Below, in pieces: positions 16,495-24,842 of a stretch of DNA of 64,000 bases (its first letter is position 1; every line of letters begins with the position of its first letter). Source of the DNA: Fundidesulfovibrio agrisoli (GTDB lineage Bacteria > Desulfobacterota > Desulfovibrionia > Desulfovibrionales > Desulfovibrionaceae); NCBI RefSeq assembly GCF_022808715.1, contig NZ_JAKZKX010000012.1:1-64000 (forward strand). Direction: 5' to 3'. Below the pieces are notes generated by a model. The model searched no databases. It had not been told where the DNA came from and saw only the letters and a list, made by a program, of their open reading frames with translations. The position numbers and the translations under genes are program-made.

Positions 16495-16932
16495 TCAGGT
16501 TGTTGTCCGGTTCAGGGGCCTCGCGCCCATGCGCCCGCTCCAGAACAGGAAGGCCACGCCCGCGAGCATGGCGGCGTCGCGCCAGAGGGCGCGCCTGATG
16601 GAGCCGAAGGCCTTGTACTGCACGTCCGAGGGGCCGTAGCAGCCGCAGTCCACGTCCAGGCCCATGTGCAGGGCGTAGAGCAGCACGGCCACGAAGCAGC
16701 ACAGCAAGAGCGCGGTGAGTTCGAGCCCGCCCCGCCGGCCCAGGGCAAGCAGCACGGCGGCCACGATCTCCAGCGCGGGCAGCGCCACGGAGAGCACGCT
16801 CACCAGCTGGTCCGGCAGGAGCCCGAAAGCCCCCACCGTCACCGCGAACACCGCAGGATTGAGCAGCTTGACCACTCCGGCGGCGAAAAACGCCGCCGCC
16901 AGGGCCAGCCGGACCAGCACCCGCAAGACCAT
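16495..16932 (-). CDS. MauE/DoxX-like redox-associated membrane protein
   Basis: A 145-residue integral membrane protein with about four helices. The GVVKLLNPAVFA motif in the first helix and a CGCYG cluster near residue 95 are features of the MauE/DoxX-like family, which supports electron or disulfide transfer across the membrane (MauE is needed for methylamine dehydrogenase maturation). The ATG at 16932 has GGGAG seven bases upstream and is preferred over a GTG two codons earlier. It heads the operon with the rhodanese gene, which suggests the two act together on periplasmic thiol or sulfur chemistry. Confidence 0.75.
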   Translation of the reverse strand: MVLRVLVRLALAAAFFAAGVVKLLNPAVFAVTVGAFGLLPDQLVSVLSVALPALEIVAAVLLALGRRGGLELTALLLCCFVAVLLYALHMGLDVDCGCYGPSDVQYKAFGSIRRALWRDAAMLAGVAFLFWSGRMGARPLNRTTT

Positions 16933-17028
16933 GCCCACGCTCCCGAACGTGTTTGTTCAATAAGAGCAATGGGTACCCGTAAAATCGGGTGCGAGGCCAA
17001 TCGTTTATCGGGATGTTTTTCTATGGAT

Positions 17029-17058
17029 TGTATAGACTAAGTCGATGCGCATTCTCAA
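17029..17058 (-). promoter_or_regulatory. sigma-70-like promoter for the MauE-rhodanese operon
   Basis: On the minus strand TTGAGA and TATACA are separated by 18 bases in an AT-rich patch about 100 bases before the MauE-like start. Confidence 0.55.
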
Positions 17059-17071
17059 GAATGGTCACCGG

Positions 17072-17284
17072 TCAGGACTGCAACATGACGAAGCAGCCCT
17101 CCAGCATCAGCAGGCAGACAACTGTGGAATAGCCCACAAGGCAGCCCTTGACCACTGCCGCGCTGGCGAGCGGCAAAGCCACCCTGACTACTGGGGCGGA
17201 AAACATGCACTGAACAACCATGATGCAACAGACGCTGAGAAACATGTAGACCATCGCTGCGCTCCGTAATCGCAAATCAACCAT
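17072..17284 (-). CDS. small cysteine-rich membrane protein, hypothetical
   Basis: A 70-residue reading frame with two hydrophobic stretches and six cysteines. It begins MVDLRLRSAAM with a weak AGGC upstream. No family is recognised. The region is less GC-rich than its neighbours, so codon use gives little support. It may be a real small membrane protein or chance; I list it because the hydrophobic pattern is continuous across the frame. Confidence 0.35.
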   Translation of the reverse strand: MVDLRLRSAAMVYMFLSVCCIMVVQCMFSAPVVRVALPLASAAVVKGCLVGYSTVVCLLMLEGCFVMLQS

Positions 17285-17448
17285 CGTTGCCTGTGTGACG
17301 CGGCGGAGGAGCCTCAGGTTACGCGACGACCAACATCCGACCCCGCGCGGGTGTCATGCAAATGGCATAATCGTCCCGCACTTCCCCTGATATTGCCAGA
17401 ATTCCCGCGTGCTGATAGCCTTCCGAACAGAAATAACCTGAGGTTCTC

Positions 17449-17856
17449 ATGCCCCCGAAAACGAAAGGACGTACCTCCTGGCTCGGTGCCAGCACCGCCC
17501 AGGCCCGCGACACGGGCATGGCCCTGGTGCTGGTCTGCCTGCTCATCGCCTGGCTGGGCGACAAGAAGCCCTTCCTGGCCGCCGGCGTTCTGCTGCTCGT
17601 GCTGAACATGACCTGGCCCGCGGCCTACAAACCAGCGGCGAAGGTCTGGTTCGGCCTCTCGCACCTGCTGGGCACGGTGATGAGCAAGCTCCTGCTCGGC
17701 GCCGTGTTCTTCCTGGTGCTCACCCCCATGGGGCTGCTGCGCCGCCTCCTCGGCAAGGACCCCATGCAGGCCCGCAAATGGAAGCAGGACGCAACCAGCG
17801 TTTTCAGGGTGCGCGACCATCTGTTCACCAGCAAGGACATCGAAACTCCCTACTAG
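17449..17856 (+). CDS. SxtJ-family membrane protein
   Basis: A 135-residue inner-membrane protein with a basic N-terminus, two or three hydrophobic helices (MALVLVCLLIAWLGDKKPFL; FLAAGVLLLVLNMTWPAAY) and a charged C-terminal tail. This matches the SxtJ family, named after the saxitoxin cluster but widespread in bacteria that make no toxin. It is followed within 10 bases by an SxtK/DUF5989 gene and then a carbamoyltransferase, the same trio as sxtI-sxtJ-sxtK. Function of SxtJ is unknown; it may anchor or assist the carbamoyltransferase at the membrane (inference). Confidence 0.85.
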   Translation: MPPKTKGRTSWLGASTAQARDTGMALVLVCLLIAWLGDKKPFLAAGVLLLVLNMTWPAAYKPAAKVWFGLSHLLGTVMSKLLLGAVFFLVLTPMGLLRRLLGKDPMQARKWKQDATSVFRVRDHLFTSKDIETPY

Positions 17857-17866
17857 GCGGATAATC

Positions 17867-18016
17867 ATGAGCTTTATTGGCGATCTTTGGGGCTTCCTGA
17901 GAGTCAGGAAGAAGTTTTGGCTGCTGCCCGTGATCCTGGTGCTGCTGCTCTTCGGCGTGCTCATCGTGCTCACCAGCGGCTCGGCCATAGCGCCCTTCAT
18001 CTACACGCTGTTCTAG
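17867..18016 (+). CDS. SxtK-like DUF5989 small membrane protein
   Basis: A 49-residue protein, easily missed because of its size. It opens MSFIGDLWGFLRVRKKFWLL and carries one long hydrophobic helix before ending IAPFIYTLF, the pattern of the DUF5989/SxtK family. The gene starts 10 bases after the SxtJ stop and is followed after 94 bases by the carbamoyltransferase. A membrane-bound accessory role for the trio is likely from conserved neighbourhood, but no biochemical function is known. Confidence 0.88.
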   Translation: MSFIGDLWGFLRVRKKFWLLPVILVLLLFGVLIVLTSGSAIAPFIYTLF

Positions 18017-18110
18017 GTCGCGCCGCGCCGCGTGCGCGCGCCAGCCGTCAACCCGCGCCGGGCGGATCAGTCCCCGCCGCCCGGCGCACTGCATACCTTC
18101 AGGACCTGAC

Positions 18111-19967
18111 ATGCCAGAGGCCATCCTCGGGATTTCCGCCTACTACCACGACTCCGCCGCCGCCCTCATCATGGACGGGGCCATCGTGGCCGCAGCCCAT
18201 GAAGAGCGCTTCACCCGCAAGAAGCACGACGCATCCTTCCCCACCAACGCCGCGGCCTACTGCCTGGCCGAGGCGGGGCTCTCCCTGCGGGACCTGGAGG
18301 CCGTGGCCTTCTACGACAAGCCCTTCCTCAAGTTCGAGCGCCTCCTGGAGACCTACCACGGCTACGCGCCCTCGGGCATGGTCAGCTTCCTTTCCGCCAT
18401 GCCGGTGTGGATCAAGGAGAAGCTGTTCATGAGCCGGATGCTCTTCCAGGAGTTCGCCAAGCTGGGGCCCGGCAAGCCCAGGGTGCTCTTCCCGGAGCAT
18501 CACCTCTCCCACGCGGCCAGCGCCTTCTTCCCCTCCCCCTTCGAGGAGGCCGCCATCCTGACCATCGACGGCGTGGGCGAGTGGACCACCACGGCCATCG
18601 GCCACGGCAAGGGCAAGGACATCACCTTCCTGCGCGAGCTGGACTTCCCCCACTCCCTGGGCCTGCTCTACTCGGCCTTCACATACTTCTGCGGCTTCAA
18701 GGTGAACTCCGGGGAATACAAGCTCATGGGCCTGGCGCCCTACGGCAACCCCGACGGCGAGCGCGTGCGCGAGTACGTCAGCATCATCCTGGACAACCTG
18801 GTGGATCTGCGCCCCGACGGCTCCCTGCTGTTGAACATGGAGCACTTCGGCTTCGCCACGGGCCTGCGCATGTGCAACGAGGCCTCCTGGGAGCGCCTGT
18901 TCGGCCTGCCCAAGCGCGCCTCGGAATCCGAGCTGACCCAGGACTACATGGACCTGGCCCTGGCCATCCAGCAGGTCACTGAGGAGGGCGTGCTGCGCCT
19001 GGCCCGCACCGCCAGGGAGCTCACGGGCTCGCGCAACCTGGTCATGGCGGGGGGCGTATCGCTCAACTGCGTGGCCAACGGCAAGCTTTTGCGCGAGGGA
19101 ATTTTCGACGGCGTCTGGATACAGCCCGCCTCGGGCGACGCGGGCGGCGCGCTCGGCGCGGCCCTCACCGCCTGGCACGTCTGGAAGGGCGCGGAACGCA
19201 CCCCCGCCGGCCGCGACGCCATGGCCGGCTCCTACCTGGGGCCGGAGTTCTCCTTCCCGGACGTGCGCCGCGTGGCCGCGCGCCATCACGCGCCCTACAC
19301 CCACTTCGCCGACTACGACGCCCTCTGCGAGAAGGTCTGCGGCCTGCTGGCGGGCGGCGACGTGGTGGGCTGGTTCCAGGGCCGCATGGAATACGGCCCG
19401 CGCGCTTTGGGCAACCGCACCATCCTGGGCGACCCGCGCAACCCCGAGATGCAGAAGAAGCTGAACCTCAAGATCAAATATCGCGAGGGCTTCCGGCCCT
19501 TCGCCCCCTCCGTCATGGAGGAGGCCATCGGCGACTACTTCGAGATCGACCGCCCATCGCCCTACATGCTCCTGGTGGCCCCGGTGCGCGAGGAGCACCG
19601 CAAGCCCCTGCCCGAGGGCTACAACGAGCTCGGCATGTGGGACAGGCTCTACGTGCCGCGCTCCGAGGTGCCCGCCATCACCCACGTGGACTTCTCCGCG
19701 CGCATCCAGAGCGTGAACAAGGATGTGAACCCGCGCTACTGGCGGCTGCTGGACACCTTCCGCCGCACCCAGGGCTGCCCCGTGCTGGTGAACACCAGCT
19801 TCAACGTGCGCGGCGAGCCCATCGTCTGCACGCCGGAGGACGCCTACCGCTGCTTCATGCGCACGGAGATGGACCACCTCGTCATCGGCGACTGCCTGTT
19901 CAGCAAGGCCGGCCAGCCCCCGCTGCCCGACGACGCGGACTGGATGACCGAATACGAGCTGGATTGA
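18111..19967 (+). CDS. carbamoyltransferase (SxtI/NodU/CmcH family)
   Basis: A 618-residue enzyme that makes carbamoyl-adenylate from carbamoyl phosphate and ATP and passes the carbamoyl group to a hydroxyl. The N-terminal Kae1-like domain has AYYHDSAAALI and the metal-binding EHHLSHAASAFF triad of histidines, then ILTIDGVGEW. The C-terminal YrdC-like part has MEYGPRALGNRTIL and NTSFNVRGEPIV. Both domains look intact. CAGGAC stands five bases before the ATG. It completes the SxtJ-SxtK-SxtI trio; the acceptor molecule (sugar, polyketide or other) cannot be told because no biosynthetic cluster surrounds it. Confidence 0.95.
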   Translation: MPEAILGISAYYHDSAAALIMDGAIVAAAHEERFTRKKHDASFPTNAAAYCLAEAGLSLRDLEAVAFYDKPFLKFERLLETYHGYAPSGMVSFLSAMPVWIKEKLFMSRMLFQEFAKLGPGKPRVLFPEHHLSHAASAFFPSPFEEAAILTIDGVGEWTTTAIGHGKGKDITFLRELDFPHSLGLLYSAFTYFCGFKVNSGEYKLMGLAPYGNPDGERVREYVSIILDNLVDLRPDGSLLLNMEHFGFATGLRMCNEASWERLFGLPKRASESELTQDYMDLALAIQQVTEEGVLRLARTARELTGSRNLVMAGGVSLNCVANGKLLREGIFDGVWIQPASGDAGGALGAALTAWHVWKGAERTPAGRDAMAGSYLGPEFSFPDVRRVAARHHAPYTHFADYDALCEKVCGLLAGGDVVGWFQGRMEYGPRALGNRTILGDPRNPEMQKKLNLKIKYREGFRPFAPSVMEEAIGDYFEIDRPSPYMLLVAPVREEHRKPLPEGYNELGMWDRLYVPRSEVPAITHVDFSARIQSVNKDVNPRYWRLLDTFRRTQGCPVLVNTSFNVRGEPIVCTPEDAYRCFMRTEMDHLVIGDCLFSKAGQPPLPDDADWMTEYELD

Positions 19968-19995
19968 CGGGCATGTTTCGTGCATGGCTGACGGC

Positions 19996-20385
19996 ATGAA
20001 ACACGCCCTCGCCACCCTGCTGCTGCTGCTGGCCGTTCTGCTGCCCGTGCCCAAAGCCATCGCCATGGATCAGGAGATGGTCCTGCGGTGCGTGCTGGGC
20101 GAAGCTTTGGCCGCCCTGACCTGCAAGCATGTCAACGAGTTCCGCTTCGTGGGCAGGCGCGACGACGTGTACGTGTTCAACGCCCACTACGCGGCAAAAT
20201 TCACCGAGTTCTACTGTCAGGTCTTCGACAAGGACGTGGTCATCACCAGCAAGGCCTGGCATGGCAACATGGCCTCCCTGCGCCTGAATTTCGACGCACA
20301 GCCCGGCTGCATCATCGCCAGCGTGGACGCCCCCTGGGGCGAGTGCCGCGCGCCCAAGAGCGTGCAGTGTTGCGGGACACAGTAA
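19996..20385 (+). CDS. secreted cysteine-containing protein, hypothetical
   Basis: A 129-residue exported protein with a signal peptide (MKHALATLLLLLAVLLP...). The mature part has six cysteines in CVLG, TCKHV, YCQV, GCII, ECRA and CC, suggesting disulfides. I recognise no family. Two starts are possible (19984 and 19996); the latter gives the cleaner signal peptide and overlaps, as ATGA, the stop of an eight-codon frame MFRAWLTA starting at 19973, which could couple its translation. It lies just after the carbamoyltransferase and may belong to that transcript. Confidence 0.6.
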   Translation: MKHALATLLLLLAVLLPVPKAIAMDQEMVLRCVLGEALAALTCKHVNEFRFVGRRDDVYVFNAHYAAKFTEFYCQVFDKDVVITSKAWHGNMASLRLNFDAQPGCIIASVDAPWGECRAPKSVQCCGTQ

Positions 20386-20413
20386 GAAAAGAGGCTGGAA
20401 GAGGCTTCAGGAT

Positions 20414-20465
20414 GCCTCCGGCGGCCAATGGGCCTTCGGCCCTCTGGACTCCCTTATAGCTTCGC
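20414..20465 (-). repeat. dispersed repeat family R1, inverted copy
   Basis: The reverse complement reads GCGAAGCTATAAGGGAGTCC and then AGAGGG-CCGAAGG-CCC, TTGGCCGCCGGAGGC. It matches the other three copies but has a one-base change in the CCCTTTGG half (CCCATTGG). Confidence 0.78.
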
Positions 20466-20483
20466 GTAATAACCTGATCCCAC

Positions 20484-20807
20484 TCAATCCTTCCAGCCGA
20501 TGCCTCTCAGCCAGGCGAAGGCCGCCCCCAGGCCCGCCAAGGGAAACACCGGCCAGGCCAGGCGCGCCTCCAGCAGCGCATACCCGACGCCGGCCACCAC
20601 CAAGGCCACGGCCCAGGCCTCCAGGCAGCGCCGCCGCCTGCGCCGCGCGGCGGGGCTTGGCCCCTTGAGCGGGGCCAGCAGCTCCAGCCGCCCGGAGCCC
20701 TCATCGGGCTCATGGCGCTGGTGCCCCCCGGACTGGAGCTTGTGCCCGCAGCCCCGGCAGGTGAGGGCGTCGTCCGGGTTGTTCCCGCCGCATCGGTTGC
20801 AGATCAT
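20484..20807 (-). CDS. zinc-ribbon membrane-anchored protein
   Basis: A 107-residue protein. The N-terminus MICNRCGGNNPDDALTCRGC holds two CxxC pairs, a zinc ribbon of the rubredoxin-like knuckle type. A basic stretch RRRRRR near residue 57 precedes one or two hydrophobic helices at the C-terminus, so the ribbon is probably cytoplasmic and tethered to the membrane. Such proteins are common and mostly uncharacterised. It is divergent from the ferredoxin gene, with the promoter region shared between them. Confidence 0.75.
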   Translation of the reverse strand: MICNRCGGNNPDDALTCRGCGHKLQSGGHQRHEPDEGSGRLELLAPLKGPSPAARRRRRRCLEAWAVALVVAGVGYALLEARLAWPVFPLAGLGAAFAWLRGIGWKD

Positions 20808-20820
20808 GGTGCCTGGCGCG

Positions 20821-20848
20821 TTGACAAATTTGCCCCGCATCCTACATG
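20821..20848 (+). promoter_or_regulatory. sigma-70-like promoter of the ferredoxin gene
   Basis: A perfect TTGACA is followed after 16 bases by TACATG, about 65 bases before the ferredoxin start and just upstream of the divergent zinc-ribbon gene. Confidence 0.55.
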
Positions 20849-20913
20849 TTTCCGGGGCGATGCCCTTCCCTACCGCCGCGGACCCCGGCGGGCAACAAGC
20901 AAAGCGAGCAGCC

Positions 20914-21123
20914 ATGAGCGACGACCAGACTCTCAAGCCCGTGTACCTGAACCTCGTGCCCTGCCACGGCTGCGGGGCCTGCGCCGAAGTGGCCCCCGAG
21001 GTCTTCGAGATGGACCCCCTCACCGACCGCCCCGTCCAACTGGCCGAGGAGGCCCCGGCGGAGACCATCCGCAAGGCCATCGCCTACTGCCCCAACGAGT
21101 GCATCTCCACCGACGAGGAGTAG
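20914..21123 (+). CDS. single-cluster ferredoxin
   Basis: A 69-residue acidic ferredoxin. Cysteines 17, 20 and 23 (PCHGCGACAEV) and Cys59 in YCPNECI form one CX2CX2C...CP set, enough for one 4Fe-4S or 3Fe-4S cluster. This is the monocluster type found in Desulfovibrio. It carries low-potential electrons in the cytoplasm. The gene is monocistronic with its own promoter; partners cannot be read from context. Confidence 0.9.
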   Translation: MSDDQTLKPVYLNLVPCHGCGACAEVAPEVFEMDPLTDRPVQLAEEAPAETIRKAIAYCPNECISTDEE

Positions 21124-21685
21124 CCCCGCCTTTCCGGCGACGGGGCGGTGTGCCCCGCGCCCGAGCATTTCTGCCGATGCTGTCAATTCGTCCCAAGCCC
21201 TGACGCACCCGCCCTGAACATCCCCCCGTCCGGGAAGCGCGCCGCCGGGCCGCTTCCCGCCCGCTTACCCGATTTCAGGCCGCCCTCCGGCAAGTCGCCG
21301 CCCCCCATGCGCCGCCCTTCCTCCGGCGGCGTCCCTCCCCCCTCTCGAGGCCGGGCTCGGCCCATACCGGTTCCATCCCGCCAGGATCGCTTCAAAAGTG
21401 CACAGCGCCGGCCACATCCTGGGAGATATGTTCATTTTTGAAGATTTTTGCCGCACCCCCGCTTGTGCCCATAGTACAACTTTGTTAATAACCCTTTCTG
21501 CCTGTGGCGAACTAACAAATTTGTAACGCCACATCACGCCGAAAACTCAGACAATTTGGCTCAAGAGCCCTTCCGTTCGACCCCGACAGGCCGCCCGGAA
21601 ACAGAGAGCCGCCAGAAGGCGCGATCGGCGCGTTTTTTTGGCGCATCACCCGCTCGCGCGCCAACTGTCCAACAGGAGGACCCCC
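21124..21685. other. long intergenic region upstream of amtB
   Basis: 562 bases without a supported gene. The left half is very GC-rich and has a perfect 9-bp hairpin (CGGGAAGCG at 21231-21239 with CGCTTCCCG at 21251-21259). The right half turns AT-rich from 21430, as expected of a regulated promoter, and contains the inverted repeat at 21504-21532. I looked for a sigma-54 GG-N10-GC promoter and found none convincing. Confidence 0.55.
21504..21532. promoter_or_regulatory. nested inverted repeat, candidate operator for amtB-glnK
   Basis: GTGGCG and CGCCAC flank a perfect inner palindrome ACAAATTTGT. The site is about 155 bases before the amtB start in the AT-rich half of the intergenic region. 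No protein can be named for it. Confidence 0.45.
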
Positions 21686-22912
21686 ATGATCCAGGCGGGC
21701 GACACCGCATTCGTATTGATCAGCGCGGCTCTGGTGCTGCTGATGACCCCGGGCCTGGCCCTGTTCTACGGCGGCATGGTCCGGCGCAAGAACGTACTGG
21801 GCACCATCATGCAGAGCTTCGTGATGATCTCGCTCGTGAGCATCGAGTGGGTCTACCTGGGATACTCCATGAGCTTCGGGCCGGATGCGGGCGGCGGCTA
21901 CATCGGCACGCTGGCCTGGGCGGGCCTGGCCGGGGTGGGCGCGGCCCCCAACCCGGACTACGCCCCCACCATCCCCCACGCCGTGTTCATGATCTACCAG
22001 TGCATGTTCGCGGTCATCACCCCGGCGCTTATCACCGGCGCTTTCGCCGAGCGCGTGCGCTTCAGCTCCTTCGTGGTGTTCAGCCTGCTGTGGACTGTGC
22101 TGGTCTACAACCCGGTGTGCCACTGGGTCTGGGGCAACGGCGGCTGGCTCAAGGAGATGGGCGTGATGGACTTCGCGGGCGGCCTGGTTGTCCACCTCAC
22201 CTGCGGCGCGGCGGCCCTGGCCTCGGTGATGATCATCGGCTCCCGGCGCGACCACGGCAAACGCCAGTTCTTCCCGCACAACCTGCCCATGACCCTGCTG
22301 GGCACCGGCCTGCTCTGGTTCGGCTGGTTCGGCTTCAACGCGGGCAGCGCCCTGGCCGCCGACGCCGTTGCGGGTTCGGCCTTCGTGGCCACGCACCTGG
22401 GCGGCATGGCGGGCATGGCCATGTGGACCGTGATGGAGTGGCTCTACCAGGGCAAGCCCACCACCCTGGGCGCGGCCTCCGGCGCGGTGGCGGGCCTGGC
22501 CACCATCACCCCGGCCGCCGGGTTCGTGGGCCCCAACGCGGCCGTCATCATCGGCCTGGCCGCCGGGCTCTGCTGCTTCTGGGCCGTGGTGCTCAAGAGC
22601 AAGCTGCACTTCGACGACAGCCTGGACGTTGTGGGCATCCACGGACTGGGCGGCCTGCTGGGCACGCTCATGGCGGGCCTCTTCGCCAGCAAGCAGGTCA
22701 ACCCCGCCGGAGCGGACGGACTTTTCTTCGGCAATCCCGCGCAATTGGGCATCCAGGCCCTTGGCATAGCCATCGTGGGCGCGTATGCTTTCATCGTCAG
22801 CTACGTCATCCTCAAGGCCGTCAACGCGGCCATGGGTCTGCGCCTCTCCCCGGATCAGGAAGGTGTCGGCCTGGACGTGGCGGAGCACAACGAAGCGGCA
22901 TACGGCGAATAG
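21686..22912 (+). CDS. amtB: ammonium transporter AmtB
   Basis: A 408-residue inner-membrane channel with eleven predicted helices that conducts ammonium/ammonia. The first helix starts almost immediately (DTAFVLISAALVLLMTPGLA), so there is no cleaved signal. LFYGGMVRRKN is a family signature. The pore twin histidines are visible in GGLVVHLTCG and VGIHGLGG. The start at 21686 has AGGAGG upstream; a longer in-frame reading adds 16 residues with no ribosome site. It is followed 33 bases later by glnK, the classic pair in which PII plugs the channel when nitrogen is plentiful. Confidence 0.96.
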   Translation: MIQAGDTAFVLISAALVLLMTPGLALFYGGMVRRKNVLGTIMQSFVMISLVSIEWVYLGYSMSFGPDAGGGYIGTLAWAGLAGVGAAPNPDYAPTIPHAVFMIYQCMFAVITPALITGAFAERVRFSSFVVFSLLWTVLVYNPVCHWVWGNGGWLKEMGVMDFAGGLVVHLTCGAAALASVMIIGSRRDHGKRQFFPHNLPMTLLGTGLLWFGWFGFNAGSALAADAVAGSAFVATHLGGMAGMAMWTVMEWLYQGKPTTLGAASGAVAGLATITPAAGFVGPNAAVIIGLAAGLCCFWAVVLKSKLHFDDSLDVVGIHGLGGLLGTLMAGLFASKQVNPAGADGLFFGNPAQLGIQALGIAIVGAYAFIVSYVILKAVNAAMGLRLSPDQEGVGLDVAEHNEAAYGE

Positions 22913-23284
<372 letters not shown>

Positions 23285-23307
23285 TCTCCGCCCTGCGCAT
23301 AGTTGCG

Positions 23308-23343
23308 AAAGCCCGCTCCGGCCTGTCCGGGGCGGGCTTTTTC
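23308..23343 (+). terminator. intrinsic terminator of amtB-glnK
   Basis: AAAGCCCGC pairs with GCGGGCTTT around an inner CCGG/CCGG stem and runs into TTTTTCG. Confidence 0.85.
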
Positions 23344-23404
23344 GTGCGCAAAGGCAGCCAAGCCGATTGACGCCCAGTCAGGCCGCCCGGCGAGGGTCGC
23401 CCGG

Positions 23405-24604
23405 CTAGGGCCTGTACGCCACGCTCATGGACGCCCCGGGGCGGATCCAGCCGTCGGTAAGGGTGTTCAGGAAGGCCACGATGCCCCTGACCTGCATGCG
23501 GCACATCCCAAGGCGGCCCATATCCGTGCGGTTCACGTTCTCGGCCACTTCCGGGGCGCGCCAGCAGGGGCGCGCCGAGGCCGCGCCGCCCTCGGGGCAG
23601 GGGGGGAGCATGTCGCGTGTGTTGTAGAACCAGACTATTTCCTCCAGGGTGCGGAACACGCCGTTGTGACCGTAGGGGGCAGTCCTGGCCACGTTGCGCA
23701 GGGTGGGCACCTTGAACCTGCCGCGCTGCAGCCCTTCGGGGTCGGCGGCCCTGACGGCCTCCACGCCGCCCAGGCCCAGGTCCGCCTTGGCGGACGCGCC
23801 GCCGGGCAAGGCCAAATTTTTCGGCAGCCCCAGGTTGTGATAGCTGAAATCGGTGAACACCGGCGGCGACAAGCTGCCATCGGGCGCGCGCCCCGGCTGC
23901 GCGGTATGGCAGTTGGCGCACCCGGCCCCCAGGAAGAAGCGGTAGCCCATGAGCTCCATGCGGTTCAGGCTGGCCTGCCCGGCCAGCCAGGCGTCGAACT
24001 TGGAGGTGAAGGCGCAGACCTCCGCCGAGCGCTCGTAGGCCGCGATGGCCTGGGCCATCCTGTCGAACACCTCCTGGGGGGATGCCTTGGCGGGGTCCAT
24101 GCCATAGACGCTCTTGAAGGCCTGGACGTACTCCGGCCTGGAGGCCAGCCTTTCCCCGACCACATCCTTGCCGGGCATGGCCATCTCCACGGGGTTCATG
24201 GGCGGGCCGCCCGCCTGCTCCTCCAGGGTCTTGGCCCTGCCGTCCCAGAATTGGCCGCCCACGTAGCGGCGCGCGGCCTGGTCCCAGGTGAAGCCGGGGC
24301 TGTAGGCGGCATAGGCGGCGCTGGGGGCGTTGCGGCCGCCGAACATGCCGGGGTTCGTGCCCTCGGATACGGGGAGCCGGAAAGGATCGGCGGCGTTCTT
24401 GGGGTCGGCGAAGCCCGCGTCCGGGTGATGGCAGCTCTGGCAGGACTGGTTGCGGTTGAGCGAGAGGTCCTTCTCGCTGTAGAGCATCCTGCCGAGCGCC
24501 TGCTCCGGCGTGAGCCCGTTCGCGGCCTCCGTGCTGAAGGCCGAAGACGCCTGTCCGCACAGCAGACAGGCGACAATGAATGCAGAGAGCGTTGTTCGCC
24601 GCAT
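23405..24604 (-). CDS. di-haem cytochrome c peroxidase (CcpA/MauG family)
   Basis: A 399-residue periplasmic protein with a signal peptide (cleavage near SAFS). Two haem-binding CxxCH motifs, CQSCH near residue 55 and CANCH near 245, plus the QAARRYVGGQFWDGRA segment, identify the bacterial di-haem peroxidase/MauG family. Such enzymes reduce hydrogen peroxide with electrons from cytochrome c. The ATG at 24604 has GGGAGG eight bases upstream. The gene stands alone. Whether it is a peroxidase or a MauG-like maturase is not settled by sequence, but a peroxide defence role suits an anaerobe. Confidence 0.9.
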   Translation of the reverse strand: MRRTTLSAFIVACLLCGQASSAFSTEAANGLTPEQALGRMLYSEKDLSLNRNQSCQSCHHPDAGFADPKNAADPFRLPVSEGTNPGMFGGRNAPSAAYAAYSPGFTWDQAARRYVGGQFWDGRAKTLEEQAGGPPMNPVEMAMPGKDVVGERLASRPEYVQAFKSVYGMDPAKASPQEVFDRMAQAIAAYERSAEVCAFTSKFDAWLAGQASLNRMELMGYRFFLGAGCANCHTAQPGRAPDGSLSPPVFTDFSYHNLGLPKNLALPGGASAKADLGLGGVEAVRAADPEGLQRGRFKVPTLRNVARTAPYGHNGVFRTLEEIVWFYNTRDMLPPCPEGGAASARPCWRAPEVAENVNRTDMGRLGMCRMQVRGIVAFLNTLTDGWIRPGASMSVAYRP

Positions 24605-24842
24605 GGCCGCGACCTCCCAGGACAGCTTCCGTCCGTTGAGCGGGCCTGCAAGCGTCGCAGCCCGCCAGACGCACGGTCCGGTCCCCATGTGGAATGCGCT
24701 GTTGCGCGCGGCGGCGCGCCTGACTGGTTGACCCGCCACGCGGGGAGGCTGCCGCCACCCTTCCCCTATGCCACATTCTTCCGCGAAGTCCAGGGAATGG
24801 CGCGAATATGAGCCGCAGTGGGCGGCGCGGCGGGAAGGCGGC

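Noticed and set aside
18099-20066. A 655-codon minus-strand frame opposite the carbamoyltransferase
   Set aside because: Shadow of the real gene; the plus-strand protein has both enzyme domains intact.
21430-21685. Sigma-54 promoter and NtrC sites before amtB
   Set aside because: No GG-N10-GC arrangement with an acceptable TGGCAC/TTGCA match could be found in the leader.
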